Below are positions 33,745-43,485 of a DNA stretch of 64,000 bases, in pieces. Each line of letters starts with the position of its first letter. The first letter of the stretch is position 1. Where the stretch lies: assembly GCA_947627465.1 (NCBI GenBank), contig CANQWD010000002.1:1-64000 (forward strand), given 5' to 3'. Origin of the DNA: an uncultured Clostridia bacterium. GTDB taxonomy: Bacteria; Bacillota; Clostridia; Oscillospirales; Ruminococcaceae. Both the position numbers and the translations under genes were made by a program. The notes beneath the pieces were generated by a model. The model saw only the letters and a list, made by a program, of their open reading frames with translations, was not told where the DNA came from and ran no database searches.

Positions 33745-34740
33745 TTGAATATCACAATAAAAGACGTTGCGAGGGCAGCAAACGTGTCAGTCGCGACCGT
33801 GTCAAGAGTTTTGAATAATAAAAACAACGTTTCTGAGGACGCAGTTCATGCGGTAAACCGCGCTGTCGAGGAGCTTGGATACAGTCCGAATTTTCTTGGG
33901 CGCGATTTGCGAAAAAACGAAACCAAACGCATTCTCGCAATAATCGGCTCGACCGAACAGTCTTTCTACAACGACGTTCTGCGGGGAATGCAGGACGCGG
34001 CTTACGTCGAGGGCTATGACGTACTGATCGCTACAACGCGCAACAACCCCGAACACGAAATGCACCTTTTGGGAATGTTGTTTTCACGAGCCGTAGACGG
34101 CGCGGTGCTGTTAGCCCCGAGGCTCAACAGCAAAACGATAAGCGATCTCTCGAAGCGCTACAAGCTTGCTATATGTTTGGAGCGTCTTGACATTGACGAT
34201 ATTCTGTGCGTAACTATCGACAACGAACGCGCGGGTTTTGACGCGACGAGTTACCTTATCGGCAAAGGCAGACGGCGAATAGGACTTATCACCACTAAGA
34301 TACGCAGTCAGTCCTCGGTCGATCGCGAGAACGGCTACAAGCGCGCTCTTAAAGAAGCGGGTATCCCGTATGATGAAAAACTCGTTTACTACGGCGATTA
34401 CGACGCGGAAACGGGTACCAAAGGCTGTGAGGAGCTTATGAGCCTTGACAACAAACCCGACGCCATTTTCTCAATATCCGATACGATTTCTATAGAAGCT
34501 ATGACCTACGCGGTTCAGCACGGAATAACAGTAGGAAAGGATCTGCTGTTCTTCGGGTTTGACAACATCGCTTATTCGCACATGTTCATACCAAAGCTGT
34601 CCACCGTTGAGCAGCCGTGTTATCTGCTCGGCAAAACGGTTATTGAAAAGCTCATCGTGAATATGAAAACCGAAACTCCGGACAAATCCACCTACAAACT
34701 GCCGCACAGCTTGATCCTGCGTGAATCTACGGGTGATTAA
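33745..34740 (+). CDS. LacI family transcriptional regulator
   Basis: 331 aa from a TTG at 33745, set by GGAGGTG 6 bp upstream. The HTH reads NITIKDVARAANVSVATVSRVLNN, the hinge is LRKNETKRILAIIG and a periplasmic-binding-type effector domain follows (FFGFDNIAYSHMF near the end). LacI regulators bind sugars. Position directly behind the cellulase suggests it controls that gene in response to a cello-oligosaccharide (inference). A GAAAACGATTTT near-palindrome upstream (33669-33680) could be its own operator. Confidence 0.9.
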   Translation: MNITIKDVARAANVSVATVSRVLNNKNNVSEDAVHAVNRAVEELGYSPNFLGRDLRKNETKRILAIIGSTEQSFYNDVLRGMQDAAYVEGYDVLIATTRNNPEHEMHLLGMLFSRAVDGAVLLAPRLNSKTISDLSKRYKLAICLERLDIDDILCVTIDNERAGFDATSYLIGKGRRRIGLITTKIRSQSSVDRENGYKRALKEAGIPYDEKLVYYGDYDAETGTKGCEELMSLDNKPDAIFSISDTISIEAMTYAVQHGITVGKDLLFFGFDNIAYSHMFIPKLSTVEQPCYLLGKTVIEKLIVNMKTETPDKSTYKLPHSLILRESTGD

Positions 34741-34751
34741 AACAGTATAAA

Positions 34752-34790
34752 AAACGATCCCGCCTTAAAAACGGGATCGTTTCGTTGTTT
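34752..34790 (+). terminator. Intrinsic terminator
   Basis: AAACGATCCCG (34752-34762) pairs with CGGGATCGTTT (34772-34782), then CGTTGTTT. It also serves the converging hsp20 gene. Confidence 0.8.
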
Positions 34791-34810
34791 AATTTACTTT
34801 TTTTACGGAA

Positions 34811-35233
34811 TTATTTTATCTCAAGCCGTCTCGCCGCGGGAACCGCCGCTTGCTTTTTGGGCAGGTCGAGAGTTAAAACGCCGTTTTTGTATTCCGCGGC
34901 AATATTATCGATATCGACCGTGCTTACGTCAAAGCTGCGGCTGTACGAGCCAAACGAGCGTTCGCGGCGTATATATTTTCCGTTATCGTCCTTTTCCTCG
35001 TTGGAAGCGCTGTGCTCCGCCGAAATTATCAATCTGTCGCCGTCGAGATCGAGCTTGATATCCTCCTTCTCAAAGCCGGGCATTTCCGCTTCGAGAACAT
35101 ACTTTTCGCCCTCGTCCTTGATATCGGTTTTGCAGCCCGATACTGCGGACGCGTTAAAGAAATTGTCCTCAAAATCATGGAACGCGTCAAATAAGTCATA
35201 AGTTCTCTTTTCAAATGGTGTTAATCCGTACAT
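34811..35233 (-). CDS. hsp20: Small heat shock protein Hsp20
   Basis: 140 aa; GAGGAGG precedes the ATG. The alpha-crystallin domain (about 35-135) contains YVLEAEMPGFEKEDIKLDLDGD in parts, RSFGSYSRSF and the conserved AEYKNGVLTLDLPKK. ATP-independent holdase. A CIRCE element 210 bp upstream indicates HrcA control. Confidence 0.95.
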   Translation of the reverse strand: MYGLTPFEKRTYDLFDAFHDFEDNFFNASAVSGCKTDIKDEGEKYVLEAEMPGFEKEDIKLDLDGDRLIISAEHSASNEEKDDNGKYIRRERSFGSYSRSFDVSTVDIDNIAAEYKNGVLTLDLPKKQAAVPAARRLEIK

Positions 35234-35443
35234 ATAAATTCCTCCTCAAAAATATCATTGCCGGCGTTTTAAAAAACAGGGTTTTATAAACGCTTGTTGT
35301 CTTTCGCCGCCGTGCGGCGGTCTTTCTTTTGTGTGGAATATTATTTGCATTTGTCGAACTTCTTATTACTTCCTTTCTTTACTTTACGTTATACACCCCT
35401 ATTGTGTTCATTATGTGACGGAATAATTATGTTTGTGTAAAAT

Positions 35444-35470
35444 TTAGCACTCTATGCACAAGAGTGCTAA
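35444..35470. promoter_or_regulatory. CIRCE operator (HrcA site)
   Basis: TTAGCACTC (35444-35452), 9 bp, GAGTGCTAA (35462-35470): the perfect CIRCE inverted repeat. On the minus strand TTGCCG with a 17-bp spacing to ATAGAG overlaps it, a plausible hsp20 promoter. The 35234-35443 stretch is a ~200-nt hsp20 leader with a CCGCCG hairpin near 35307-35325. Confidence 0.93.
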
Positions 35471-35584
35471 ATCGGCAAAATCCGCCGTTCTATTCCGAGT
35501 TTATATACTTTTGGCACATTTCTCTTGACATTTTAAGAAAAACAAATTATAATGATATAAAAGTCGTTGAAAGGAGCGCTTTCT

Positions 35585-36484
35585 ATGTATAATCCACAGC
35601 TTGAAACGTTTTTGAGGGTTGCCTACGCGGGCAGCTTCAACAAAGCCGCCGAGGAAATGTACATCACGCCGACAGCGGTGATAAAGCAAATAAATTTACT
35701 TGAGGGAGCGCTGGATGTGAAATTGTTCGAGCGCACGCACCGTGGATTGACGCTTACAAAGGCGGGGAAATCGCTTTATCAAGACGCGAAATACATTATC
35801 AAATACTGCGAGGAGTCTGTTGTCCGCGCGAAAAACGCCATGCAGTCCGACAGCAGCGTTATAAGAATAGGCACTTCGCCAATGACACCCGCACAGCTTT
35901 TGATGGGACTATGGCCGAAGATACAAACGTATTGCCCCAATTTGAAGTTCGAGCTTATACCATTTGAAAATACCCCCGAAAACGCGCGTGAAATTCTCGG
36001 GAACCTTGGGAAAAATATCGACGTTATAGGCGGCATTTTCGATGAAACCATGCTGAATTTACGGAGCTGTTCGGGTCTTGAATTGTCGCGCGAGCCTTTT
36101 TGCTGCGCCGTTTCGATACATCATAAGCTCGCCGTAAAAGACAGGATTTCAATTGAGGATCTGTATGGTGAAAATATGCTTTTGATGAAACGAAACTGGA
36201 GCAGCTATGTCGACCGTCTGCGCGACGAGATCTGGAAAAATCACAATCAAATAAATATCGTTGATTTTGATTTTTACAATATGAGCATTTTCAACCGCTG
36301 TGAAAACAGCAATGACGTTCTTCTCGCTATTCCCGGCTGGGCAAACGTTCACCCGCTCCTTAAGATAATTCCCGTAGATTGGGATTACAGTATTCCATAC
36401 GGATTACTGCACTCTCCGAAGCCGTCTCCGATGGTTAAAGAGTTCTTGAAAGCGGCTAAAAAAGCGACTGCCGAACAGATGTAA
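35585..36484 (+). CDS. LysR family transcriptional regulator
   Basis: 299 aa from ATG at 35585 with AAAGGAG upstream. The HTH is LETFLRVAYAGSFNKAAEEMYITPTAVIKQINLLE in parts, followed by LFERTHRGLTLTKAG. The effector domain has DVIGGIFDE and HHKLAVKD. It precedes an esterase, alcohol dehydrogenase, flavodoxin and aldo/keto reductase on the same strand and probably controls them (inference). Confidence 0.93.
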   Translation: MYNPQLETFLRVAYAGSFNKAAEEMYITPTAVIKQINLLEGALDVKLFERTHRGLTLTKAGKSLYQDAKYIIKYCEESVVRAKNAMQSDSSVIRIGTSPMTPAQLLMGLWPKIQTYCPNLKFELIPFENTPENAREILGNLGKNIDVIGGIFDETMLNLRSCSGLELSREPFCCAVSIHHKLAVKDRISIEDLYGENMLLMKRNWSSYVDRLRDEIWKNHNQINIVDFDFYNMSIFNRCENSNDVLLAIPGWANVHPLLKIIPVDWDYSIPYGLLHSPKPSPMVKEFLKAAKKATAEQM

Positions 36485-36514
36485 ACCTAAAGGTATAAGC
36501 TTATAAACCAAAAG

Positions 36515-36538
36515 AGACTTCCATTGGAAGTCTTTTTT
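36515..36538 (+). terminator. Intrinsic terminator after the LysR gene
   Basis: AGACTTCC (36515-36522), loop ATT, GGAAGTCT (36526-36533), then TTTTT. Confidence 0.85.
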
Positions 36539-36567
36539 GGTTATAATAGAAAAAAGGAGCGGTGATA

Positions 36568-37683
36568 ATGAAAAAATTGGCGGCTGTATCGGCACTGATT
36601 ATGTTTTTTTGCGCGTCGGGGTGCAATTCGGATATCAATTTTGATAGTACGTCAACGAGTCTGTCGACGATCTCCGAAACGTATGCCGAAAGTAACGCGA
36701 ATTCCATGGACAGCAATCGAAGCGCCGAAAACTCCAAACCCGCAAGCACGGAAAACGCGTCAAGCGTTCCGCCCGATACGACCGCTGAGAAAGTGAGCGA
36801 ATCCGTGATATCAAGCGAACCGTATACCCGTAACACACGAATTTCAGACGTGATAAACGATCCTGTTTTCGGCGATTACGGCAGACTTATTTTCCCCGTT
36901 GACGAGGGTTATTACAGCGGCGACACGCTGGGAGACCTGCGCCTTACATGGTACAACAACATCGACCCCGACAAAACCGTCGAAATAGCAAACTATATGC
37001 GCTCTCACGCGGAAGCGGGCAATGTGATCTTCTACGATATCTATTCCGATTTGGAGAAAGCCGCAGACCCTTGGAAAAAAGACACGGGACTGTTTTTCTT
37101 CAAGGGTGAACCGGGCGCAAAGTTTGCGGTTTGCAGCGCGGGCGGCGGGTTTGCGTATGTGGGAGCTATGCAGGACAGTTTTCCGCACGCCTTGGAGCTG
37201 TCGAAGCGCGGATATAACGCGTTCGCGGTGATTTACCGTCCCGGTGCGCAGACCGCTTGCGAGGACTTGTCAAGGGCGATCTCGTTTATTTTCGAGCATG
37301 CCGAGGAGCTTGAAGTCGATACCGACTGCTACTCGCTTTGGGGCGGTTCGGCGGGCGCGAGAATGTCCGCGTGGGTCGGCTCTTACGGCGCGGAGGGCTT
37401 CGGAGAACATGCGCTTCCGCATGCGGGCGCGGTGATCATGCAGTACACGGGGTTTTCCGAATATTCCGAAAACGACCCGCCGACTTATGCTTGCGTGGGC
37501 GACAGCGACGGAATAGCGAACCGGAAAACAATGAAAGCGCGGCTCGACAATATGAACGAACTCGGTATCGATACGGAATTTCACGTTTACAAAGGTCTGC
37601 GGCATGGTTTCGGGATTGGTACGGGAACGGTCGCCGAAGGATGGCTTGACGACGCGGTTAAATTCTGGGAAAAGCAATTTTAG
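36568..37683 (+). CDS. Alpha/beta-hydrolase lipoprotein (esterase)
   Basis: 371 aa from ATG at 36568 with AAAGGAG. Lipobox CASGC (Cys about 19), a Ser/Glu-rich linker to about 90, then an alpha/beta-hydrolase: AVCSAGGGFAYVG (oxyanion-type strand), LWGGSAGARMS (nucleophile Ser near 258), the acid in VGDSDGIA and His in GLRHGFGIG. This is the BD-FAE/acetyl-esterase pattern seen in enzymes removing acetyl or other acyl groups from plant polysaccharides. Surface anchoring fits the nearby cellulase. Substrate unknown. Confidence 0.85.
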   Translation: MKKLAAVSALIMFFCASGCNSDINFDSTSTSLSTISETYAESNANSMDSNRSAENSKPASTENASSVPPDTTAEKVSESVISSEPYTRNTRISDVINDPVFGDYGRLIFPVDEGYYSGDTLGDLRLTWYNNIDPDKTVEIANYMRSHAEAGNVIFYDIYSDLEKAADPWKKDTGLFFFKGEPGAKFAVCSAGGGFAYVGAMQDSFPHALELSKRGYNAFAVIYRPGAQTACEDLSRAISFIFEHAEELEVDTDCYSLWGGSAGARMSAWVGSYGAEGFGEHALPHAGAVIMQYTGFSEYSENDPPTYACVGDSDGIANRKTMKARLDNMNELGIDTEFHVYKGLRHGFGIGTGTVAEGWLDDAVKFWEKQF

Positions 37684-37732
37684 CAAGGCGCTTGCCCGGT
37701 GCGGCGTTTGACATTTCAAATAAGGAGGAGCT

Positions 37733-38887
37733 ATGAATAATTTTATTTACGAAAACAAGACAAAAGTATATTTCGGCAAGGGCGGCATTAAGGAATATCT
37801 CGGCTGTCTGCTGAAAAATCACCGCACCGTTATGCTGGCTTACGGCGGCGGCTCTATAAAAAAGAACGGCGTTTACGATGAGATAGTCGGGATATTAAAC
37901 GGCGCGGAGAAAACCGTTGTGGAATTTTCGGGTATTATGCCCAATCCTACCTACGCAAAAGTTCAAGAGGGCGCGAAGCTCGCACGTGAAAACAACGTTG
38001 ATTTTATCCTCGCGGTGGGCGGCGGCTCGGTTATTGACTGCTGCAAGATCGTTTCCGCGCAGGCGAAAACGGACGGCGACATCTGGGAAAACGAGCTTGT
38101 TAAAAAGGAGTTTCCGACAGAATTTATTCCTATGGGCGCGGTGGTTACCGTATCGGGAACAGGCTCGGAGATGAACGCGGGCGCGGTAATTACCAACGAA
38201 TCGAAAAAGATAAAGTGCGGACTTTTCGGAGCACAGGCGGATTTCGCGTTCCTCGACCCGAATTATACGATGTCCGTGCCGTTCGAGCAAGTTATCTCGG
38301 GAGCGTTCGATACGCTGTCTCACGCGATGGAGACGTATTTCGGCAAGCCGTCCAAAAACAATCTTTCCGACGACATAAACGAGGCGGTAATGCGCGGCGT
38401 TATAAAAAATATGCGCGTTTTATTAACCGATCATAATAATTACAACGCGCGAAGCGAACTGATGTGGGCGTCGTCTATGGCGGAAAACGGTATTCTGAAA
38501 ATCGGCAAGATCACCGACTTTCAAGCGCATCAGATCGAGCACCAACTCGGCGCGTATACCGACTGCAATCACGGAAAAGGTCTGGCGGTAATTCATCCCG
38601 TTTTGTACCGCCACATCTATAAGGACGGCTTAGAGAAATTCGCGAGGTTCGCGAAAAACGTCTGGGGTATTTACGACAGAGATTCCGAGGAAGAAACGGC
38701 TCTCGCGGGAATAAACGCGCTCCGTAATTTCATTAAGGAAATGGGTATGCCGACAAGTTTTTCGCAAATGGGAATCCCCGAAGACACCGATTACAAAGCT
38801 ATCGCCAACTCTACAAACATAACGGCGGGGTGCTGCAAAAAACTGACCGCGGATGAGATATTTGACATTCTCAAGGAGTGTGTATGA
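37733..38887 (+). CDS. Iron-containing alcohol dehydrogenase (butanol dehydrogenase-like)
   Basis: 384 aa; AGGAGGAG before the ATG. NAD(P) loop ILAVGGGSVIDCCK and the metal ligands in GAFDTLSHAMETYF and HQIEHQLGAYTDCNHGKGLAVIHP in parts. The YqhD/BdhA subgroup reduces aldehydes with NADPH. It sits in a redox cluster with flavodoxin and aldo/keto reductase genes. Confidence 0.93.
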   Translation: MNNFIYENKTKVYFGKGGIKEYLGCLLKNHRTVMLAYGGGSIKKNGVYDEIVGILNGAEKTVVEFSGIMPNPTYAKVQEGAKLARENNVDFILAVGGGSVIDCCKIVSAQAKTDGDIWENELVKKEFPTEFIPMGAVVTVSGTGSEMNAGAVITNESKKIKCGLFGAQADFAFLDPNYTMSVPFEQVISGAFDTLSHAMETYFGKPSKNNLSDDINEAVMRGVIKNMRVLLTDHNNYNARSELMWASSMAENGILKIGKITDFQAHQIEHQLGAYTDCNHGKGLAVIHPVLYRHIYKDGLEKFARFAKNVWGIYDRDSEEETALAGINALRNFIKEMGMPTSFSQMGIPEDTDYKAIANSTNITAGCCKKLTADEIFDILKECV

Positions 38888-38924
38888 AAAACACTTACCG
38901 CTGAAAAAAGTAGAGTGAATCAAC

Positions 38925-39319
38925 GTGAAAAGTCTTTTTGCGATAATTTTGCGCGCCGTTTTTGTGTTGGGTCTTATCGGCTGCAAATCGGAAAAACCGA
39001 AAACGCGGGCAAGGTTCTTGTCGTGTATTTTTCTGCCTCCGGCAATACAAAAACTGCCGCTGAACTGATTGCGGCGCAGACAAACGCAGATTTGTTTGAG
39101 TTAGAGCTTGTTCACATTACCCGAAATGCCCGGATGGCAAATGATTTCTCGGACAAGACAGTCGTTCCGTTTTGCTCCTCGTCAAGTTCGGGACTTGGAA
39201 AAATCGGAAAGCTGCTTGCCGACGAGGCAGGCTCGGGAAATTGGCTGAACGGACATCGGTTCGCCTCGCGTCCGTCCGAAAACGATGTGAACTACCGGCT
39301 GAATGATTTGGGAATTTAA
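38925..39319 (+). pseudogene. Broken flavodoxin lipoprotein gene
   Basis: From a GTG at 38925 the frame encodes a signal peptide and lipobox, MKSLFAIILRAVFVLGLIGC, then runs into the wrong frame. The flavodoxin part, KVLVVYFSASGNTKTAAELIAAQTN, is one frame away, and about 65 residues are missing between DLFELE and NDFSDKTVVPF when compared with the intact gene at 39519. The end, RFASRPSENDVNYRLNDLGI, matches the intact copy's. A frameshift plus an internal deletion mean no working flavodoxin. It is a decayed duplicate of the downstream gene. Confidence 0.88.
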
Positions 39320-39495
39320 GGCAACACCGCACAAAGACCGCCCTACGGGCTTTGCCGCCCGCTTGCTTGCAAATTTTCCGTCATTTTTGCCCAAAATCTC
39401 CTCATAGCCGCCAGCCTTATTCGTCGATTTTGTGCAATCTGACGAAAAATTAGGCGACGCAATCGGACGACAATCTCTGTGCGGTGTTGCCTTAA
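39317..39495. repeat. Family-1 repeat, copy B
   Basis: About 178 bp, matching copy A (21230-21407) except for one base I could see. It lies exactly between the broken and intact flavodoxin genes, and its first TTAA includes the broken gene's stop. Confidence 0.88.
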
Positions 39496-39518
39496 TATAC
39501 GAAAGGAAAAAAACAACT

Positions 39519-40349
39519 ATGAAAAAATCAATTGAAAAAATCGGGGCGGCTTTTGCAAGCCTGGCGTTGGCACTATGCCTGACAGCGTGCAATAACAGCA
39601 ATACATCTAATAGCGGCATTTCCGCTCCCTCGCTTATTCAAAGCGGTTCAACGACCTCCTCAAGCGTAAATTCAACAGGTGCAACCTCATTAAAAACGTC
39701 ATCTTCAAGCGAGAAGAGTTCTGCTGCGGAAAGCGTTTCGGGAAATTCGTCCGAAACGAGCGTTATCGCCGAATCGAGCGAACCCGAGCAAAGCAAGACC
39801 GAACCTGTTTCTTCGAAGCCTAACGCTCCCGTTGAGAGCGAGCCTGCACCGAGTGAGCCGCAAAACGGCAAAACGCTGGTAGTATATTTTTCCGCATCGG
39901 GAAATACGAAAGCCGCCGCGGAACTTATAGCCGCGAAAACAAACGGCGATTTGTTTGAGATAGTTCCAAAAGAACCGTACACATCCGCGGATCTGGATTG
40001 GACAAACAAAGACAGCCGCGTAAGCCGTGAGCACGACGACGTTTCTTTGCGCGATATGGAACTTGAAAACGTCAGTGCTGCCGATTGGGAAAGCTATGAC
40101 ACGGTGTTTATCGGCTATCCGATATGGTGGGGAATTGCGGCTTGGGCGGTCGACCCGTTTATTAAAGCAAACGATTTCTCGGGCAAGACGGTAATTCCGT
40201 TTTGTACCTCGGCAAGTTCGGGGCTGGGCGACAGCGGAAAACTTTTGGCTGAAGAAGCGGACACGGGAAATTGGCTTGATGGTCAGCGGTTCGCTTCGCG
40301 CCCGTCCGAAAGCGATGTAAATGATTGGCTTGACGGATTGGGAATGTAA
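39519..40349 (+). CDS. Flavodoxin-domain lipoprotein
   Basis: 276 aa from ATG at 39519 with GAAAGGAAA upstream, just after repeat copy B. Lipobox CLTAC (Cys about 25), a Ser-rich linker to about 140, then a flavodoxin domain: LVVYFSASGNTKAAAELIA (phosphate loop), EPYTSADLDW, DTVFIGYPIWWGIAAWAV (flavin-contact loop) and VIPFCTSASSGLG. Flavodoxins of this Flavodoxin_4 type bind FMN; outside the membrane it could serve surface electron transfer. Expressed beside aldo/keto reductase. Confidence 0.9.
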   Translation: MKKSIEKIGAAFASLALALCLTACNNSNTSNSGISAPSLIQSGSTTSSSVNSTGATSLKTSSSSEKSSAAESVSGNSSETSVIAESSEPEQSKTEPVSSKPNAPVESEPAPSEPQNGKTLVVYFSASGNTKAAAELIAAKTNGDLFEIVPKEPYTSADLDWTNKDSRVSREHDDVSLRDMELENVSAADWESYDTVFIGYPIWWGIAAWAVDPFIKANDFSGKTVIPFCTSASSGLGDSGKLLAEEADTGNWLDGQRFASRPSESDVNDWLDGLGM

Positions 40350-40435
40350 GGGGTATAATATGATTACCGCAGCAATATGTCGCTGTTTTCGGCGGTTTAA
40401 AAATAATAAAGCAGTAATTACGGGAGGAATTTATT

Positions 40436-41275
40436 ATGGAATTTGTAACATTGAATAATGGCGTAAAAATGCCGATCTTAGGCTACGGCGTGTATCAGGT
40501 AAGCAATGAAGAATGCGAACGCTGCGTGTTGGACGCGATAAGCGTCGGCTACCGTTCGATCGACACGGCGCAGGCTTACGGCAACGAGGAAGCTGTCGGA
40601 AACGCCGTTAAAAAGTGCGGCGTTCCGCGCGACGAATTGTTTATCACCACAAAGGTATGGATCTCCAACGGCGGATATGAAAACGCTAAAAAATCGCTGG
40701 AGGAATCTTTAAAAAAATTGCAGACGGACTACATCGACCTTGTGCTTATTCACCAGCCGTTCAACGATTATTACGGCACATACCGCGCGATGGAGGAAGC
40801 ATATAAGGCGGGTTGGCTGAAAGCTATCGGCGTGTCGAATTTCTATCCCGACAGATTGGTCGATCTTTGTCAATTCGTTGAGGTAAAGCCCGCGATAAAC
40901 CAGGTGGAAACGCACGTTTTCCAACAGCAGAAAAAGGCTCACGAGTATATGGAAAAATACGAAGTTCAGCACGAATCGTGGGGACCGTTCGCGGAGGGGC
41001 GAAAGGATTTCTTTACAAATCCCGTGCTTATGGAGATAGGCAAAAAATACAATAAGAGCGCGGCACAGGCGGCTTTGCGTTTCCTTATTCAAAGCAACGT
41101 TGTAGTCATTCCGAAGTCCACTCATAAAGAGCGCATGGAGCAGAATTTCAACGTGTTTGATTTCACTCTGAACGCCGAAGATATGTCCGCGATACAAAAA
41201 TTGGACGAGTGCGAGAGCCTGTTCTTCTCGCATTACGATCCCGCAATGGTTGAAATGCTCACGAGCCGGCATTGA
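40436..41275 (+). CDS. Aldo/keto reductase
   Basis: 279 aa; GGAGG before the ATG. The AKR tetrad is visible: Asp and Tyr in IDTAQAYGNE, Lys in ITTKVWI, His in VLIHQPF. NADPH-site residues VVIPKSTHKERM lie near the C-terminus. The AKR5-like enzymes reduce a broad set of aldehydes and ketones. 86 bp behind the flavodoxin gene. Confidence 0.93.
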   Translation: MEFVTLNNGVKMPILGYGVYQVSNEECERCVLDAISVGYRSIDTAQAYGNEEAVGNAVKKCGVPRDELFITTKVWISNGGYENAKKSLEESLKKLQTDYIDLVLIHQPFNDYYGTYRAMEEAYKAGWLKAIGVSNFYPDRLVDLCQFVEVKPAINQVETHVFQQQKKAHEYMEKYEVQHESWGPFAEGRKDFFTNPVLMEIGKKYNKSAAQAALRFLIQSNVVVIPKSTHKERMEQNFNVFDFTLNAEDMSAIQKLDECESLFFSHYDPAMVEMLTSRH

Positions 41276-41283
41276 TAAGAAAT

Positions 41284-41340
41284 TAAGGCAGCACCGCACA
41301 AAGAACACGCTTCGCGTTTCCTTTGTGCGGTGTTGCCTTA
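41284..41340. repeat. Family-1 repeat, minimal form
   Basis: AAGGCAGCACCGCACAAAG faces CTTTGTGCGGTGTTGCCTT around AACACGCTTCGCGTTTC, a near-perfect 57-bp hairpin with only the family's ends. It lies between the converging AKR and chemoreceptor genes and may act as terminator for both. Confidence 0.8.
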
Positions 41341-41374
41341 AATAATATAAATACTGCCGCCCGCAAACATGCTA

Positions 41375-43363
41375 TTATCTTTCTTTAAGAACGAATTTGC
41401 TTGTGAGGTTTTGAAGCGCAGTCGCTTGCCCGTTGAGCTCTTCGGAGGAGGCCGCGGACTGCTCGGCGGTGGCTGAGTTGTTTTGAACAACAGACGAGAT
41501 TTGATCTACGCCCAGGTTTGCCTGCTCGATCATCTTGGCTTGCTCTGAGGAAGCCGTCCATATATTGTTAATGAGTTTAATCGTCTGATTTGTAACTTCA
41601 ACGGAAGAATTAAGCGCCTCAGCGGTTTCTTCCACAATATGCGAACCGCTCGTCACCGCTTCAATGGTTTGCTGAATGAGTTCCGTTGTATTGGTGGCAG
41701 CTTCCGCCGACTTGGAAGCAAGATTTCGTACCTCCTCCGCAACAACGGCAAATCCCTTGCCCGCAGTACCCGCTCTCGCAGCCTCAATAGCGGCGTTAAG
41801 CGCGAGAATGTTGGTTTGAAACGCAATATCCTCGATTGTCTTGATAATGTTTGAAATTTCGTTAGATTTGTCGGAAATGTGGTTCATCGCCACAACCACT
41901 TCCTTCATGTGCCCGTTGGAAAGCGACATCTTTTCACCCGTTTGATTTGCCTTTTGGTTAGCTTCCTCGGCATTTTTAGCGTTAGCGTCAACTTTATTTT
42001 TTAGCGTCGAGATAATGTTTGCAAGCTCTTGAACAGAAGATGCCTGTTCGGTGGCTCCCGATGCAAGAGATGTTGCGCCGTTTGAAATTTGCGCGGCGCC
42101 TCTATTAACATTATCAGCGGAAATATCGATCTGCTGCATAGTATCAGAAAGTCTGTACGCAAGGTTGTCCAACGCGTCGATTATGCTAACGAAATCGCCG
42201 TTAAACTCGATCTGTCTGTGAATGTTAAAGTCACCGTCCGCAAGCTGTTGGCAAAGGCGAGAAATCTCGGCGGTATAACCGTTCAGCGAGATTATTGTGC
42301 GGTTGATCGAATCCGCAAGCTGACCTGTTTCATCATCAGACGTGTGTTCAACGCTGGCATTAAGGTTGCCCGAAGCCAAAGCGTTCATAACGGTAACCGT
42401 TTTCTTGATCGGTTTTGCAATGCTGTTCGCGGTGACGGTGCAGATAATGATCGCAGCCGCGTTAACGATAAGACCCACAATGATCGTAATAATGACAGCG
42501 AATGTGGTCTCGCCCAACCACTCGTTGACCTCAGTCGTAACTCCGATCACCCAACCGTCCGTGCCGCCGATTCGAGAGTAAGCAAGGTATCTGGGAACGC
42601 CGCCGTTGACTTGACCGAATACAGCGCTGCTGTCGTCGGTCATGGAAATCGCCTGTTTTTCAAGCTCGCTGCGGCAGTCAAACTCGGCGTTTCCCTTGTG
42701 AGTGTGATTGACGTTGTTCATTCCCTCGTCGACATATTTCTGATCCATACATGCGATATATGTACCGTTTTCGTCCATAATATAGGTTTTACCGGACTTG
42801 CCTACTTTGATCTCATCAATAATGTCATAGAGCATGGAACTGTCGATTCCGAAATAAACTACGCCGATAAGCTCTCCGTCATTATACCCGCCTTCTTTAA
42901 TTGGCGCGCAAAAGTATATGATCGGTTTGCCGCCGACGTCCTGCGGACCGAACACAAAGTCTATGTTCTTCATACCTTTTATGTAGCAATGATCGGTTCT
43001 GTAATCGATCACGTCGTCAAGAGTTTCATATCCCCAACCATCCTTGTCAATATAACCGCGTTCGGTGAAACCGTAAGTATCGGCTCTGCTTTGCAGAAGC
43101 TCAAGCTTTTCTTCTACGCTGAAATCTTCGCCCATACGAGGATCCATACCGATCTCCTTGACGATCGCGACATAACGTGACAAGCGGTTCTCCAAGCGTA
43201 TACTCGTCTGTACCGCAAGCTCCGAAAGCGTGGATTCAAGCGTTGATTGAGTGCTGCGGAAGTTCAGATAGCTGCCTAAAAAACCGATTACAATAATGCC
43301 GATAACAACTACCGACAAAATTCGCACAAGCAGCTTGCTTTTAACAGTTTTTTGTTTTTTCAT
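41375..43363 (-). CDS. Methyl-accepting chemotaxis protein (dCache)
   Basis: 662 aa. One span (about 12-32), an extracellular dCache-like sensor (about 40-280, with [17 protein letters not shown] and [14 protein letters not shown]), a second span (about 288-312), HAMP, then the signalling domain with the hairpin tip [22 protein letters not shown] in parts and [15 protein letters not shown]. No CheR tether at the end. Its promoter shares a 47-bp module with the other chemoreceptor. No flagellar or che genes are in the window. Confidence 0.95.
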   Translation of the reverse strand: MKKQKTVKSKLLVRILSVVVIGIIVIGFLGSYLNFRSTQSTLESTLSELAVQTSIRLENRLSRYVAIVKEIGMDPRMGEDFSVEEKLELLQSRADTYGFTERGYIDKDGWGYETLDDVIDYRTDHCYIKGMKNIDFVFGPQDVGGKPIIYFCAPIKEGGYNDGELIGVVYFGIDSSMLYDIIDEIKVGKSGKTYIMDENGTYIACMDQKYVDEGMNNVNHTHKGNAEFDCRSELEKQAISMTDDSSAVFGQVNGGVPRYLAYSRIGGTDGWVIGVTTEVNEWLGETTFAVIITIIVGLIVNAAAIIICTVTANSIAKPIKKTVTVMNALASGNLNASVEHTSDDETGQLADSINRTIISLNGYTAEISRLCQQLADGDFNIHRQIEFNGDFVSIIDALDNLAYRLSDTMQQIDISADNVNRGAAQISNGATSLASGATEQASSVQELANIISTLKNKVDANAKNAEEANQKANQTGEKMSLSNGHMKEVVVAMNHISDKSNEISNIIKTIEDIAFQTNILALNAAIEAARAGTAGKGFAVVAEEVRNLASKSAEAATNTTELIQQTIEAVTSGSHIVEETAEALNSSVEVTNQTIKLINNIWTASSEQAKMIEQANLGVDQISSVVQNNSATAEQSAASSEELNGQATALQNLTSKFVLKER

Positions 43364-43407
43364 AATCTAGCCCTCTTTCCTTACAATTTCATGTGTTTAT
43401 TGCTTTA

Positions 43408-43436
43408 ATTATGGCATAACCGCTGCGTTTTTTCAA
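43408..43436 (-). promoter_or_regulatory. Promoter of the dCache chemoreceptor
   Basis: On the minus strand TTGAAA (43436-43431), 17 bp, CATAAT (43413-43408), with the repeat module directly upstream. Confidence 0.7.
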
Positions 43437-43477
43437 TATTTAACGCTTAATTAACAAAATAATCACTTAAACGACAT
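43437..43477 (-). promoter_or_regulatory. Tandem-repeat regulatory module upstream of the chemoreceptor
   Basis: Read on the minus strand, TCGTTTAAG and TTAATTAAG are spaced 20 bp apart start to start, ending next to the -35. Together with the -35 the 47 bp match the module at 45602-45648 at 39 positions. The repeat shape resembles LytTR-family sites such as AgrA's ACAGTTAAG pair. Confidence 0.6.
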
Positions 43478-43485
43478 AAGCGGTA

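Noticed and set aside
42089-43180. 363-codon plus-strand ORF
   Set aside because: Antisense to the first chemoreceptor; no ribosome site or recognisable domain.
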